From positions 1 to 34,342 of the forward strand of contig CAILQK010000061.1 of NCBI GenBank assembly GCA_903836265.1: a DNA stretch of 34,342 nt, in the 5' to 3' direction. This DNA comes from an uncultured Bacteroidota bacterium (lineage in GTDB: Bacteria > Bacteroidota > Bacteroidia > Chitinophagales > Saprospiraceae). Below are positions 24,658 through 32,924 of the stretch, in pieces. Within the stretch, counting starts at the first letter, position 1; each line of letters begins with the position of its first letter. A program made the translations under genes and the position numbers. A model generated the notes under the pieces. That model was not told the DNA's origin. It saw only the letters and a program-made list of their open reading frames with translations, and searched no databases.

Positions 24658-25545
24658 CTATTCTGCCACAACAACTGTTTTGCTTCCGGGGCTGATTGCC
24701 AGTCTGGTAATTTTCCTTATACCGTACCTGCCAAGGTTACCGGCTTCTTTCCATTCAGTATCTCTGCCGGGTAAATATGTGTACAAAATGGCCCCCTGTG
24801 ATGTCAGGAAGGAACCATCCGGCAGAATAGCAAAGTCCTCGCTGCCCGACGGCATTCTGACGATAATTTCCTGCTTGTCTGTAACCGGCGACCATTCTTT
24901 AAGATACCAGATCTGATCAGTGATTTTTTGAACAAAAGCCAGTTGTCCGTCTTTTTTTGTCACCAGGCATCTGCCGGGCCTGCTGGCAATTCTCCGCAAA
25001 TTCTGTTCGGTTGTTCCTGCTGTAACCAGCTGATGTGGTTCCTTCTCATGCCCGACGATAAAGAGAGCTGCGAGGGTATCGTTTATCCAGCAGTGATATC
25101 CCACGTCGTAAATCGTTTCGAACTCCGGCCTCCCGTTGTCTTCGGCATCAAGCGGGAACGACCATAATCGCTGATTTCCATCTTCTTCCACCCTGACAGC
25201 AGAAAATCGGTTGCCACCCGGCATCAGGGTGGGGGAGTACTCGGCCGTCTTTCGGGTTCGGGTCGCTGCTGCTACAGTCTTTTCGGAAAAATTCAGCGTA
25301 TAAATATCTGTTTGAGTGGTATCATCCGGTTTCTGAACTGTAAGCCACAACTCGTTATCTGAAAAGAACTGTGGCTGATTGTTATAGCCTTCAGGGTTGA
25401 AGGAAGTCAGGAAAGTTACCTGTCCGGACTTCCAGTTTCCTCCGTTTTCCGACATGTCCACCATCAAAATATCGTGGTGGGCCAGCTTTTGGGCCTGAAG
25501 ACCTGCAGAGAGGCAGATTATCAGGGATACTGTGAGACTGCGCAT
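24658..25545 (-). CDS. Secreted TolB/WD40-like propeller protein
   Basis: A 295-residue protein with a signal peptide (MRSLTVSLIICLSAGLQAQ). The mature part has repeats typical of PD40 / TolB-type propellers: LTSFNPEGYNNQPQFFSDNELWLT, IYTLNFSEKTV, EYSPTLMPGGNRFSAVRVE, LWSFPLDAEDN and FAILPDGSFLTSQ. No enzymatic motif is visible. The ATG at 25545 was chosen over the longer frame reaching 25692, which runs back into the phosphorylase gene. It begins 13 bp after the stop of glgP, so it is very likely cotranscribed, although the phosphorylase is cytoplasmic and this protein is exported. Confidence 0.8.
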   Translation of the reverse strand: MRSLTVSLIICLSAGLQAQKLAHHDILMVDMSENGGNWKSGQVTFLTSFNPEGYNNQPQFFSDNELWLTVQKPDDTTQTDIYTLNFSEKTVAAATRTRKTAEYSPTLMPGGNRFSAVRVEEDGNQRLWSFPLDAEDNGRPEFETIYDVGYHCWINDTLAALFIVGHEKEPHQLVTAGTTEQNLRRIASRPGRCLVTKKDGQLAFVQKITDQIWYLKEWSPVTDKQEIIVRMPSGSEDFAILPDGSFLTSQGAILYTYLPGRDTEWKEAGNLGRYGIRKITRLAISPGSKTVVVAE

Positions 25546-25558
25546 ATTCAGGGATGGT

Positions 25559-28120
25559 TTAGAGCCAGCGAACCAGCGCGAAATCCTGCCTGTGGGGCAG
25601 CATCGGATGTATGGGAAACATTCGGAATCCATACTCGAACACGCCGGCTCCAGCGGGCAGAAAGCTGCACGAATAAGTTGATTCTGTGCCATTTGTATGA
25701 ATGAATTTCATTTCTTGTTTGCCGGTCAGTTCCAGTTCTTCTTCCGATTTCCTTTTGTAGAATACCACTTCGATACCGATATCCTCCGGCGACAAATCCT
25801 GCAGCCGGAGCGTCACGCTTGCCTCAAATGATTCGCCAAGGGGCAGCGAACGGTTGAATGTATCGGGCGCCTGAAGATCAACAAGCTCAACGGCTTTCCA
25901 GGTGTTTTCAACCCTTTTTTTCCATGCTGTCAGTTCATTCGCATGCAGGTAATGCTGCTGGCAAAGTTGTCTGCTTCTGATCCAGAGTTTGTTGTAGAAA
26001 CGCTCGTAGTAATCGTCAAGCATTCGACTCATTACAAACTCCGGGGCAATTTCTGAAATGGTATTTTTGATATGTTGTACCCATCTTTCGCTTACACCTT
26101 CCGAATTGGTGTCGTAATACGAGGGAATTATATCGTTTTCCAGGATATTGTAGATTGTTTCGGCGTCAAGTTCGTTCTGAAGGTTGGGGTCAGCGTACGT
26201 ATCGTGTTCGGAAAGTGCCCAGCCTGCTCCGGGTTTATAGCCTTCACACCACCATCCGTCAAGAACGGAGAAGTTCATCACCCCGTTCATTACAGCTTTC
26301 ATTCCGCTGGTACCGGAGGCTTCTTTGGGTCTGGTCGGATTGTTCAGCCACACATCCACTCCTGCCGTGAGCAGTTTGGCCATTTCCATGCTGTAGTTTT
26401 CAAGGAAAATCACTTTTCCCCGGAAAGCAGGATTTTTTGTCACATTGTAAATAAGTCTGATGTATTCCTGCCCGCCCTTGTCGGCTGGATGTGCTTTCCC
26501 GGCAAAGAGGAAAATGACCGGGCGATCGGGATTGTTGACGATTTCAGACAGACGCTGTTCATTGGAAAACAGCAGCGTGGCGCGTTTGTACGTGGCAAAT
26601 CTGCGGGCAAAACCGAATACCAGCGCATCATCCTTGATGGCATTAACCACTTCAAAAGTGACCCTCGGATTTTCGCCGCGGCGCATCAGATCGTTCGTCA
26701 GCGAGTGCCTTGCCCAGTCGAGCAGCCTTTTTTTCAGCAGTTTGCGAATGGCCATGATCTCGGATGCCGGCGCCTGCTGAATCTTCTTCCATGCTTTTCT
26801 GTCAGACTGCCTGTCCGAAAAATCCTTGCCCAACTTCTGATTATAGTAATCCAGCCATTCAGAGGCAACCCATGTCGGGAAGTGCACACTGTTTGTGACG
26901 TATCCGATATGGTTTTCGGTGTGGTGATAGTCTGGTGTCAGTTCGCAGAACATTTTGCGGCTGACATCCCCGTGCAGACGACTTACGCCGTTTACTTCCT
27001 GGGAAGTTCGTATAGCCAGATGACTTACATTGAAAAGTTCATCCTTGTTGTTGGCATGTGAACGCCCCAAAGCCATCAGCTCATCCCAGGGGAGGTCAAG
27101 TGCATAGGTATATTCGTCAATGTAGTTTTTCAGCAAATCTTCGGAAAAAGTATCATGACCGGCAGGAACCGGTGTGTGCGTGGTGAAAAGCTGGGAGGCT
27201 CTCACTACCTCGAGGGCTGCCTTGTAACTTAGCCCCTTCTCTTTGATAAAGTTTCGCAGTCGCTCCAGTCCTATAAATGCTGCATGCCCCTCGTTCAGAT
27301 GAAACAGATCGGGCTCTATACCCATTGCATTGAGTGCGCGCAGTCCGCCAATACCGAGCAGCAACTCCTGGCGCAGCCTGTTTTCATTGTTTCCACCATA
27401 AAGCTGATGTGTAATTACCCTGTCTTCCCAGGCATTGTCATCAATATCGGTATCGAGCAGGTAGAGCGACATGCGTCCCACCGGAAGCTCCCATACTTTG
27501 GCCCATACAGTGCGCCCAGCCAGACTGATATTGATTTTCAGCCACTCATTTCTGCTGTCGCGCACCGGCTGCAGCGGAAGCTGTGTAAACTTTGCAGGAT
27601 CATAATTGTGTATCTGCTCGCCACTGATGGATATACCCTGCTGAAAATAACCATATCTGTACAGGAGTCCGACAGCTGCAAAGTCAGCGTTCCGGTCGCT
27701 GATTTCTTTCAGGTAATCGCCTGCCAGCACACCCAGACCTCCCGAGTAAAGTCGCACAGACTGATGAAGTCCGTATTCCATACAAAAATAGCCTATTTTA
27801 GGCTGATTTTCTGATTTTGGAACCGACATATATGCTTTGAAACGGTTGTAAACAGTATTCATCCGCTTGACAAATACCTTGTCGGATACGAGTGTCTGAA
27901 CCTGCTCCATACTCAGTCCGTCGAGCAGCGCAACCGGGTTGTACTGATGTCGCTCAAATTCGGCGGGATCAATATTCCTGAACATTTCTGAAGCTTCATG
28001 ATCCCAGGACCACCACAGATTCTGGGCCAGCTCTCCCAGCTGAGCAAGCGTTTCCGGCAGTTTGGGTTCAATAAAAATACGCTTGAGCTGCGCGCTCTTT
28101 TGGGTAAGACTTCCAACCAT
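25559..28120 (-). CDS. glgP: Alpha-glucan (glycogen) phosphorylase
   Basis: An 853-residue GT35 enzyme that releases glucose 1-phosphate from glycogen or maltodextrins. It belongs to the shorter TIGR02094-like branch: NLWWSWDHEA near residue 34, FCMEYGLHQS, YSGGLGVLAGDYLK, FHLNEGHAAF, FTTHTPVPAGHDTF, GFARRFATYKRA, and the pyridoxal phosphate site EASGTSGMKAVMNG with K608. An extra C-terminal beta-rich segment (about residues 740-853) follows the catalytic part. It has its own promoter and a 100-nt leader that contains a perfect palindrome. Together with the DPE2-like transferase at 3.8-6.5 kb it would allow glycogen and maltodextrin use. Confidence 0.97.
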   Translation of the reverse strand: MVGSLTQKSAQLKRIFIEPKLPETLAQLGELAQNLWWSWDHEASEMFRNIDPAEFERHQYNPVALLDGLSMEQVQTLVSDKVFVKRMNTVYNRFKAYMSVPKSENQPKIGYFCMEYGLHQSVRLYSGGLGVLAGDYLKEISDRNADFAAVGLLYRYGYFQQGISISGEQIHNYDPAKFTQLPLQPVRDSRNEWLKINISLAGRTVWAKVWELPVGRMSLYLLDTDIDDNAWEDRVITHQLYGGNNENRLRQELLLGIGGLRALNAMGIEPDLFHLNEGHAAFIGLERLRNFIKEKGLSYKAALEVVRASQLFTTHTPVPAGHDTFSEDLLKNYIDEYTYALDLPWDELMALGRSHANNKDELFNVSHLAIRTSQEVNGVSRLHGDVSRKMFCELTPDYHHTENHIGYVTNSVHFPTWVASEWLDYYNQKLGKDFSDRQSDRKAWKKIQQAPASEIMAIRKLLKKRLLDWARHSLTNDLMRRGENPRVTFEVVNAIKDDALVFGFARRFATYKRATLLFSNEQRLSEIVNNPDRPVIFLFAGKAHPADKGGQEYIRLIYNVTKNPAFRGKVIFLENYSMEMAKLLTAGVDVWLNNPTRPKEASGTSGMKAVMNGVMNFSVLDGWWCEGYKPGAGWALSEHDTYADPNLQNELDAETIYNILENDIIPSYYDTNSEGVSERWVQHIKNTISEIAPEFVMSRMLDDYYERFYNKLWIRSRQLCQQHYLHANELTAWKKRVENTWKAVELVDLQAPDTFNRSLPLGESFEASVTLRLQDLSPEDIGIEVVFYKRKSEEELELTGKQEMKFIHTNGTESTYSCSFLPAGAGVFEYGFRMFPIHPMLPHRQDFALVRWL

Positions 28121-28169
28121 GGTGGATATTGTTGAGTTCTGAATGAGTCCGATTCTTCAGGATGGCCGT

Positions 28170-28184
28170 TCAGGAAGTTCCTGA
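28170..28184. promoter_or_regulatory. Perfect palindrome in the glgP leader (candidate operator)
   Basis: TCAGGAA-G-TTCCTGA is a perfect 7-1-7 palindrome in the transcribed leader, about 40-50 nt after the predicted glgP start point. An extra half-site TTCAGGA lies 13 bp away at 28156-28162. The one-base centre argues for a DNA site rather than an RNA hairpin. Confidence 0.45.
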
Positions 28185-28223
28185 TGCCCTAGCATAATAT
28201 GTGAGGACGAACTGATGAAAGCG

Positions 28224-28231
28224 CAAAGGTA
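28224..28231 (-). promoter_or_regulatory. -7 promoter element (TACCTTTG) of glgP
   Basis: Exact minus-strand TAnnTTTG, 103 bp upstream of the glgP ATG; the -33 region is T-rich without an exact TTTG. Confidence 0.6.
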
Positions 28232-28319
28232 CGACTCTCGGGTGAACTTCGTGTAAAAAATGCACTATCTGAACTCCAGTCATGGTCATGCATCTGTAAA
28301 ATTTGGCACACGGAAAGTC

Positions 28320-28354
28320 TTTGACGCGTTTTTGGAAAGATGGCGCTAAATTTG
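28320..28354 (+). promoter_or_regulatory. Promoter of the lipoprotein gene
   Basis: TTTG (28320-28323), 23 nt, then TAAATTTG (28347-28354); the ATG follows 13 bp later. Confidence 0.7.
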
Positions 28355-28367
28355 CATTCAAAAAAAC

Positions 28368-29138
28368 ATGTACAAGTACCTGCTTTTGCCAGTTTTGGCG
28401 CTTTCCCTGATGCAATGCAAGAATGCACCCAATGAAACCGAGGCCAGTGCTGCAGCTGCCGGGCAGTCTGCCGGTGGCGCTGTTGTAGCCGGTTCAACTG
28501 CCAGTGACTCTCCGACTGCTACCCGCATCCGCGGACTGATGATGCAGAATGGAGACAAACTCGGATTCATGGACTTTGCCAACCAGAAACTTTACCTGCT
28601 CAGGGACATGACCGGCGGTTCTGTAGTCGAGAATTACAGGAAAGCTGTTCTTCCATGTGTTTATCCGAACGAAACCGCTTTCGCTGTTTTTTCAGGTCAG
28701 TTCAATGGTACCGGCGAGATGCGTCTCCCGATATTTGAGGTATCCAGGATTGATTCACTGCTGCCCAAAAATCCCGATCTGATGAATTCCGCCGGTGTGG
28801 CATTTGAGTTCTGGTGCGAAGGGGCAGAGCCATTCGGCTGGGATATTGAAATCAGTAATCCGGAGGGCGGTATCTTTCTTCAAAACAGACAAAATAACAC
28901 GGCATCATTCTGTCCGTGGGTGCCGCCTGTCAAGAAGGGTAACACCTATGTATATGAAGTACCCGGCTCCGTGAACTCTCCCGCACTTACCATCAGGCTT
29001 GTGAAACAGGCTGCGAAGGTAGCGGATAAAAGTTATGACTATTCCTGCGAACTGGTGATGAATGGAACGACCTACAGGGGGGGCGCTACCCGTGGCCCCG
29101 GCAAGCTCAATCCGGGAGACCCCAATGCCTCTGAATAG
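28368..29138 (+). CDS. Lipoprotein related to COG3650-like proteins
   Basis: A 256-residue exported lipoprotein: the signal peptide MYKYLLLPVLALSLMQC ends in the lipobox LMQC, and an Ala/Gly/Ser-rich linker (about residues 25-50) follows. The C-terminal half resembles the COG3650-type domain: FWCEGAEPFGWDIEI (compare the G.EPFW..EI motif) and YDYSCELVMNGTTYRGGATR near the end (compare YPY.....G....G.A). That family is membrane-associated and of unknown function. It has a strong promoter and its own terminator, so it is expressed alone, divergently from glgP. Confidence 0.8.
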   Translation: MYKYLLLPVLALSLMQCKNAPNETEASAAAAGQSAGGAVVAGSTASDSPTATRIRGLMMQNGDKLGFMDFANQKLYLLRDMTGGSVVENYRKAVLPCVYPNETAFAVFSGQFNGTGEMRLPIFEVSRIDSLLPKNPDLMNSAGVAFEFWCEGAEPFGWDIEISNPEGGIFLQNRQNNTASFCPWVPPVKKGNTYVYEVPGSVNSPALTIRLVKQAAKVADKSYDYSCELVMNGTTYRGGATRGPGKLNPGDPNASE

Positions 29139-29159
29139 GGGCCCGGTACAGGTAATTGA

Positions 29160-29197
29160 GGGGGGCACAGATTTCACTGTGCTCCCCCTGATTTTTT
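29160..29197 (+). terminator. Rho-independent terminator of the lipoprotein gene
   Basis: Arms 29160-29170 and 29177-29187 form an 11-bp stem (one G-U) around ATTTCA, followed by a T-run at 29192-29197 that reaches the end of the convergent reductase gene. Confidence 0.85.
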
Positions 29198-30302
29198 AAA
29201 GGTCGTAAGTAACTTCAACAACATCCGAATCCGGCCTCGACTGGCAGGTAAGGATGTAGCCCGACTTGATTTCACTCTCGTCGAGCGCATAGCAGGCGTC
29301 CATGGCCACCTTGCCGCTAAGTACCTTGCCCATACAGGTGGCACAGGCACCCGAGGTACAGGAATAGGGAGGATCCAGTTTGGCCTTTACCAGTACATCG
29401 AGAATAGTGCCGCCATCGGGCACCATGAATTCGTGCTTTTGTCCGCGAAGATGTATTATGGCCTTTTTTTCTCCTCCTGAAGCACCCGCCACAAACTCGC
29501 CGGGTGTATGGCCTGCATTCACGAAGTGTTCGGTATGTACCTGTTTCGAGGGGATACCCCGTGCCACAATTGCGCTTTTTATATCATCGGCCATGAACCC
29601 GGGGCCACATATAAAATACATGCAATCCTGCTCGGGTCCTCTCGCCATCTGCTCGTCCAGGAACTCGCTGGCAGTTTTCGCTGTTATCCTGCCGGTTTTT
29701 CCCAACCAGTTGGAACTGCTCTTTCTGAACAGCCCGAACAGCCCTCCGCTGCTCTCTTTTTTTGCCTGACTGAGAACATATTCAACATGTAACTGACCGT
29801 CGTAGCGTTTGCTCAGTGCATCGAGCTCATCCCGAAAAATAATACTTTCCTCGTCCCGGTTACCATACAAAAGGAAAACGGCACTCATCGGCTCTGCCTC
29901 CAGTACAGTCCTGATGATGGACATCAGCGGAGTGATACCACTTCCTGCGCCGAACATATAATACGTACGACGTTTGTCGGAGTTTGTTTCCGAGTAGAAG
30001 CGGCCTTCCGGAGCAGCTGCATGAAGTGTGTCGCCTTCTTTTATTTCGTCAACAAGCCACGAAGACACACGACCGCCTTTCACTTTTTTGACAGTAATTG
30101 CCAGCTTGTTATCCAGCGGACTTGATGACATGGAGTACGAGCGCCTGAGCTCTTTTCCGTCAACTTCTGTTTTCAGGGTTATGTACTGCCCCTGCCTGTA
30201 AGAAAACTTGTCTTTCAGGGTCTCAGGGATTTCCAGTTCGATGGTTCGGGTATCGGATGTTTCCGGTTTGACGGTCCGGACTTTCAGTTCGAAGAATTCC
30301 AT
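29196..30302 (-). CDS. PaaE-like ferredoxin-NADP-type oxidoreductase with C-terminal [2Fe-2S] domain
   Basis: A 368-residue electron-transfer protein. The FAD-binding barrel is at about residues 1-105 (RRSYSMSSSP at 53-62), the NAD(P)H domain at 110-265 (MFGAGSGITPLMS; ICGPGFM), and a plant-type ferredoxin at 280-368 with C315-x4-C320-x2-C323-x29-C353. Domain order matches PaaE of the phenylacetyl-CoA oxygenase and related reductases. No paa or oxygenase genes are near, so the partner is unknown and another redox role is possible, as is common for solitary PaaE-like genes in Bacteroidota. A basic insert near 180-205 (KKESSGGLFGLFRKSSS) lies within the NAD domain. An exact -7 element is present 30 bp upstream. 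Confidence 0.92.
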   Translation of the reverse strand: MEFFELKVRTVKPETSDTRTIELEIPETLKDKFSYRQGQYITLKTEVDGKELRRSYSMSSSPLDNKLAITVKKVKGGRVSSWLVDEIKEGDTLHAAAPEGRFYSETNSDKRRTYYMFGAGSGITPLMSIIRTVLEAEPMSAVFLLYGNRDEESIIFRDELDALSKRYDGQLHVEYVLSQAKKESSGGLFGLFRKSSSNWLGKTGRITAKTASEFLDEQMARGPEQDCMYFICGPGFMADDIKSAIVARGIPSKQVHTEHFVNAGHTPGEFVAGASGGEKKAIIHLRGQKHEFMVPDGGTILDVLVKAKLDPPYSCTSGACATCMGKVLSGKVAMDACYALDESEIKSGYILTCQSRPDSDVVEVTYDL

Positions 30303-30332
30303 AGAAAAATTGTTGCGCCTGTTTTGTCAGCG

Positions 30333-30361
30333 CAAAGGTAATTGAGTGAACAATTTTCAAA
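30333..30361 (-). promoter_or_regulatory. Promoter of the PaaE-like gene
   Basis: Minus strand: TTTG (30361-30358), 17 nt, then TACCTTTG (30340-30333). Confidence 0.6.
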
Positions 30362-30388
30362 CCGAAAGGTTACATACGTTGTTACATT

Positions 30389-31147
30389 ATGCAGGAATTA
30401 AAAATTAAGTTTCTTCTCCTTTACTGCCTGAATATGGCAGCCATTTCGCAAATAAGCTGTTTTCCAGTGCTACTTAATAAAATTCAGGAGGCAATTCCTG
30501 CCTACAAGTCGTGGCTTTCCAGTGTACGTGCTCACCCCGGTTTATATGCCTGGGAAGGTGTACAGCACTTTCAGAACAACTGGAACCCCGACTCGACCGA
30601 TCCGGCATCCATGTTCGACAGCTGTTTTTACAGTGAACAGAATCGAAAACTCTGGCAGGGAGACAACTGGGAGCCCCGAAGAATAATGACGGAATTCTGG
30701 AAATTCGATCCGCTTGCCGTCAAATGGATGTTCGATGACCTGTTCAATGAAACAAAATCAGTTGACGGTCGGATCGGGCGTTTCCTGTTTGGCTGTGACT
30801 CGGTGTTGCGCGACTACAAAAAGGCTAAACCGACATCAATAGAAAACAACCATTATCACGGTGATTACCGTATGATATCGGTCTATTTGTCCTTCAGATA
30901 CCCGGATCTGTATGCACCTTATGATTTTGGCACTTTCAAAAAGGTGCTCACAGTGCTCGGCGCACGCGATTTGCCGGAACAGGACGATCTGCCAAGATAT
31001 TTCAAAGTGCTGAAAACACTGATGACCTTTCTCGAAAGGGACCCTCAGGTGGAAGAGCTGATCAACAGGCATTTGCACCCCAAAAAACATTTCAGGGGCA
31101 AAACCATGCTGGCAGCCGCAGATTTCTGTCGTTTTATCACTGAATAA
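30389..31147 (+). CDS. Stand-alone domain resembling the N-terminal region of McrB-like AAA+ ATPases
   Basis: A 252-residue, Trp/Phe-rich, mostly helical protein. The run F.NNWN, RKLWQGDNWEPRRIMTEF, FDPLAVKWMFDDLFNETK, then HGDYRMISVYLSFRYPDLYAPYDF resembles, from memory, the N-terminal domain found ahead of the AAA+ GTPase in some McrB-type restriction proteins (pattern LW.....F..KMILEF, DP..VR..F..LFDE, A.S.YL.FRYP.KY). No Walker motif or nuclease motif follows, and no ATPase gene is adjacent, so the domain stands alone. The start at 30389 gives a hydrophobic N-terminus; an in-frame ATG at 30434 would remove it and looks equally plausible. It overlaps the next, convergent gene by 11 bp. Function unknown. 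Confidence 0.6.
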   Translation: MQELKIKFLLLYCLNMAAISQISCFPVLLNKIQEAIPAYKSWLSSVRAHPGLYAWEGVQHFQNNWNPDSTDPASMFDSCFYSEQNRKLWQGDNWEPRRIMTEFWKFDPLAVKWMFDDLFNETKSVDGRIGRFLFGCDSVLRDYKKAKPTSIENNHYHGDYRMISVYLSFRYPDLYAPYDFGTFKKVLTVLGARDLPEQDDLPRYFKVLKTLMTFLERDPQVEELINRHLHPKKHFRGKTMLAAADFCRFITE

Positions 31148-31586
31148 ATCCGTGAAAGCGGAGAAGATGGTGCTCCGATTGCTCGTTGTACAGCTCCAGA
31201 ACAAGTGCGTGCTTTTGCAGGGGTTTCCTGGGAAATAAAATCTTTACAGGATTGTGTATGTATCCCCTGAGCTCAAAAAGTTGAAGCTGTGGATTGCGGG
31301 GGCGTTTGAACAATAGCAGCTCCTCTGCCGTTTCAGGAAGCGGAATGTCTGCGTAACCTTCCTCCTCCAGAAATGCCCTCACCAAAGAGTAGGTCTTTTC
31401 GGGTGTTGCACCGGCAAATGTAGTCCGATACACACGCCCATCGCACGTTCCGCCCATGTAATCTGATCCTGCAGGAGGAAAAGATTCCCTGATTGGAATA
31501 TGCGGTGAATCCGACGCCTCTTCACGAGGAGTAAATGCCACCGGGTTCTCCCAGTCTTCAACAAATCCAAATTCATCGTACCCCAC
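31137..31586 (-). CDS. Conserved-looking small protein of unknown function
   Basis: A 149-residue protein I cannot assign. It begins acidic (MGYDEFGFVEDWENP), has a middle segment with a small helix (EKTYSLVRAFLEEEGYADIPLPETAEELLLF), and ends in basic and beta-like segments. There is no signal peptide, membrane helix or catalytic motif. The start is a GTG at 31586, chosen because an exact -7 element with a good -33 box lies just upstream; the ATG at 31576 is out of frame. Its 3' end overlaps the McrB-N-like gene by 11 bp, tail to tail. Confidence 0.6.
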   Translation of the reverse strand: MGYDEFGFVEDWENPVAFTPREEASDSPHIPIRESFPPAGSDYMGGTCDGRVYRTTFAGATPEKTYSLVRAFLEEEGYADIPLPETAEELLLFKRPRNPQLQLFELRGYIHNPVKILFPRKPLQKHALVLELYNEQSEHHLLRFHGFIQ

Positions 31587-31602
31587 TGCTGTGAATTTGT
31601 GG

Positions 31603-31635
31603 CAAAAGTAATAATTCCAAACAATTTATATCAAA
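31603..31635 (-). promoter_or_regulatory. Promoter of the 149-residue unknown protein
   Basis: Minus strand: TTTG (31635-31632), 21 nt, then TACTTTTG (31610-31603). It supports the GTG start 16 bp downstream. The -33 box lies only 11 bp from the start of the divergent cinA. Confidence 0.7.
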
Positions 31636-31646
31636 CAGTTTTTCTT

Positions 31647-32924
31647 GTGAACGCACACCTTCTTACTATCGGCGACGAGATTCTGATCGGACAGATCATT
31701 GATACCAATTCCGCCTGGATGAGCCGTCAGCTCAATCTGACCGGTATTTCAGTAAACGGCAAAAGCAGTGTGGGTGATACCCGGACGGATATTGTCGCCG
31801 GTATTGAACACGCTTTGAGCCTGGCCGATATAGTCATCATTACCGGAGGACTCGGTCCAACAAAAGACGATATCACCAAAAAAACGCTCGCCGAAATGTT
31901 TGAATCCGGAATGAGCTTTCATCAGGAAACGTATGACAGAATCAGGGCATATTTCGAGAAAGTGGGTCGGCCCATGCCTCCTTCCATGCAGGATCAGGCT
32001 ACGCTGCCCGACAAGGCACTGATACTGATCAACAAGGTGGGTACTGCAGCTGGTATGTGGTTTGAGCGTGACGGGAAAGTGCTGGTGTCGTTGCCGGGGG
32101 TACCATTCGAAATGGAGTATCTCATGACCAATGAAGTACTCCCGCGCCTAAAGAGCAAATTTGTTTCCAGGCCCATTATTCATCGCACGCTCCTGACTGC
32201 CGGAGAGGGCGAAAGTGCCATCGCCCGCAGACTGGAGGATTTCGAGGAGACGCTGCCACCTCATATCAAACTCGCCTATCTGCCGGCTCTGGGCCTGGTT
32301 CGTCTGCGTCTGACAGGAGTATGGCCCGGAGAAATTCATCCCGATTCTGAACAGAAGCTGACAGCCGAGGTGGAAAATTATGCTGCAACCCTGCACAGCA
32401 CAATCGGTGATCTGGTATTTGGTACTGAAACCCAGACCCTGCAGGGCGTTGTCGGAGAAAAACTCAGAGGACTTGGTCTCACATTGGCAACGGCTGAAAG
32501 TTGTACGGGTGGCTACATCAGTCACCTGATCACTTCAGAGGCAGGCGCATCCGATTTCTTTGCAGGTTCTGCAGTTACCTATTCAAATGAAATGAAATCG
32601 GCATTGCTTGGAGTCAGTCCGGCAACGCTGAAAAACTTCGGAGCCGTAAGTGAGGAAACAGTACGTGAAATGGCTGAAGGTGCCGTCAAAAATCTCGGAT
32701 CAGACCTGGCAGTTGCAGTCTCGGGTATTGCCGGCCCGGGCGGAGGATCCCCTGAAAAGCCGGTCGGAACTGTCTGGATTGCCGTTGGCAACGGTACACA
32801 GACCAACGCTTACAAATTTGTTTTCGGCCGCGACCGGGCGAAAAATATCCAGATGGCAGGGATATATGCCCTGAATATGCTGAACAGGTTTCTCGATCAG
32901 CTTACTCATCAAGATTCCCGGTAA
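31647..32924 (+). CDS. cinA: CinA-family protein with nicotinamide-nucleotide amidohydrolase domain
   Basis: A 425-residue two-domain protein. Residues 1-170 are the MoaB/COG1058 domain (LLTIGDEILIGQIIDTNS, IITGGLGPTKDDITKKT, LPGVPFEME), linked to ADP-ribose or NAD-related pyrophosphatase activity. The C-terminal 160 residues are the PncC domain (TLATAESCTGGYISHLIT, YSNEMKSALLGVS, AVSGIAGPGGGSPEKPVGTVWIA), which deamidates nicotinamide mononucleotide for NAD recycling. The start is a GTG at 31647, placed just before the conserved TIGDE strand; an in-frame GTG at 31599 lies in the divergent promoter and is unlikely. The name comes from competence in other bacteria; here NAD salvage is the safer role. 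It overlaps the convergent exporter gene by 23 bp. Confidence 0.94.
   Translation: MNAHLLTIGDEILIGQIIDTNSAWMSRQLNLTGISVNGKSSVGDTRTDIVAGIEHALSLADIVIITGGLGPTKDDITKKTLAEMFESGMSFHQETYDRIRAYFEKVGRPMPPSMQDQATLPDKALILINKVGTAAGMWFERDGKVLVSLPGVPFEMEYLMTNEVLPRLKSKFVSRPIIHRTLLTAGEGESAIARRLEDFEETLPPHIKLAYLPALGLVRLRLTGVWPGEIHPDSEQKLTAEVENYAATLHSTIGDLVFGTETQTLQGVVGEKLRGLGLTLATAESCTGGYISHLITSEAGASDFFAGSAVTYSNEMKSALLGVSPATLKNFGAVSEETVREMAEGAVKNLGSDLAVAVSGIAGPGGGSPEKPVGTVWIAVGNGTQTNAYKFVFGRDRAKNIQMAGIYALNMLNRFLDQLTHQDSR

Noticed and set aside
26072-27061. Open frame of 329 codons on the plus strand
   Set aside because: It is antisense to glgP and reads as a shadow of that conserved gene, with no promoter or known motif.
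28219-28236. CTGATGA followed by GAAA-like bases, reminiscent of a hammerhead ribozyme core
   Set aside because: The flanking sequences do not form the three stems around the core; the 7-mer is likely chance, and the site overlaps the glgP promoter.
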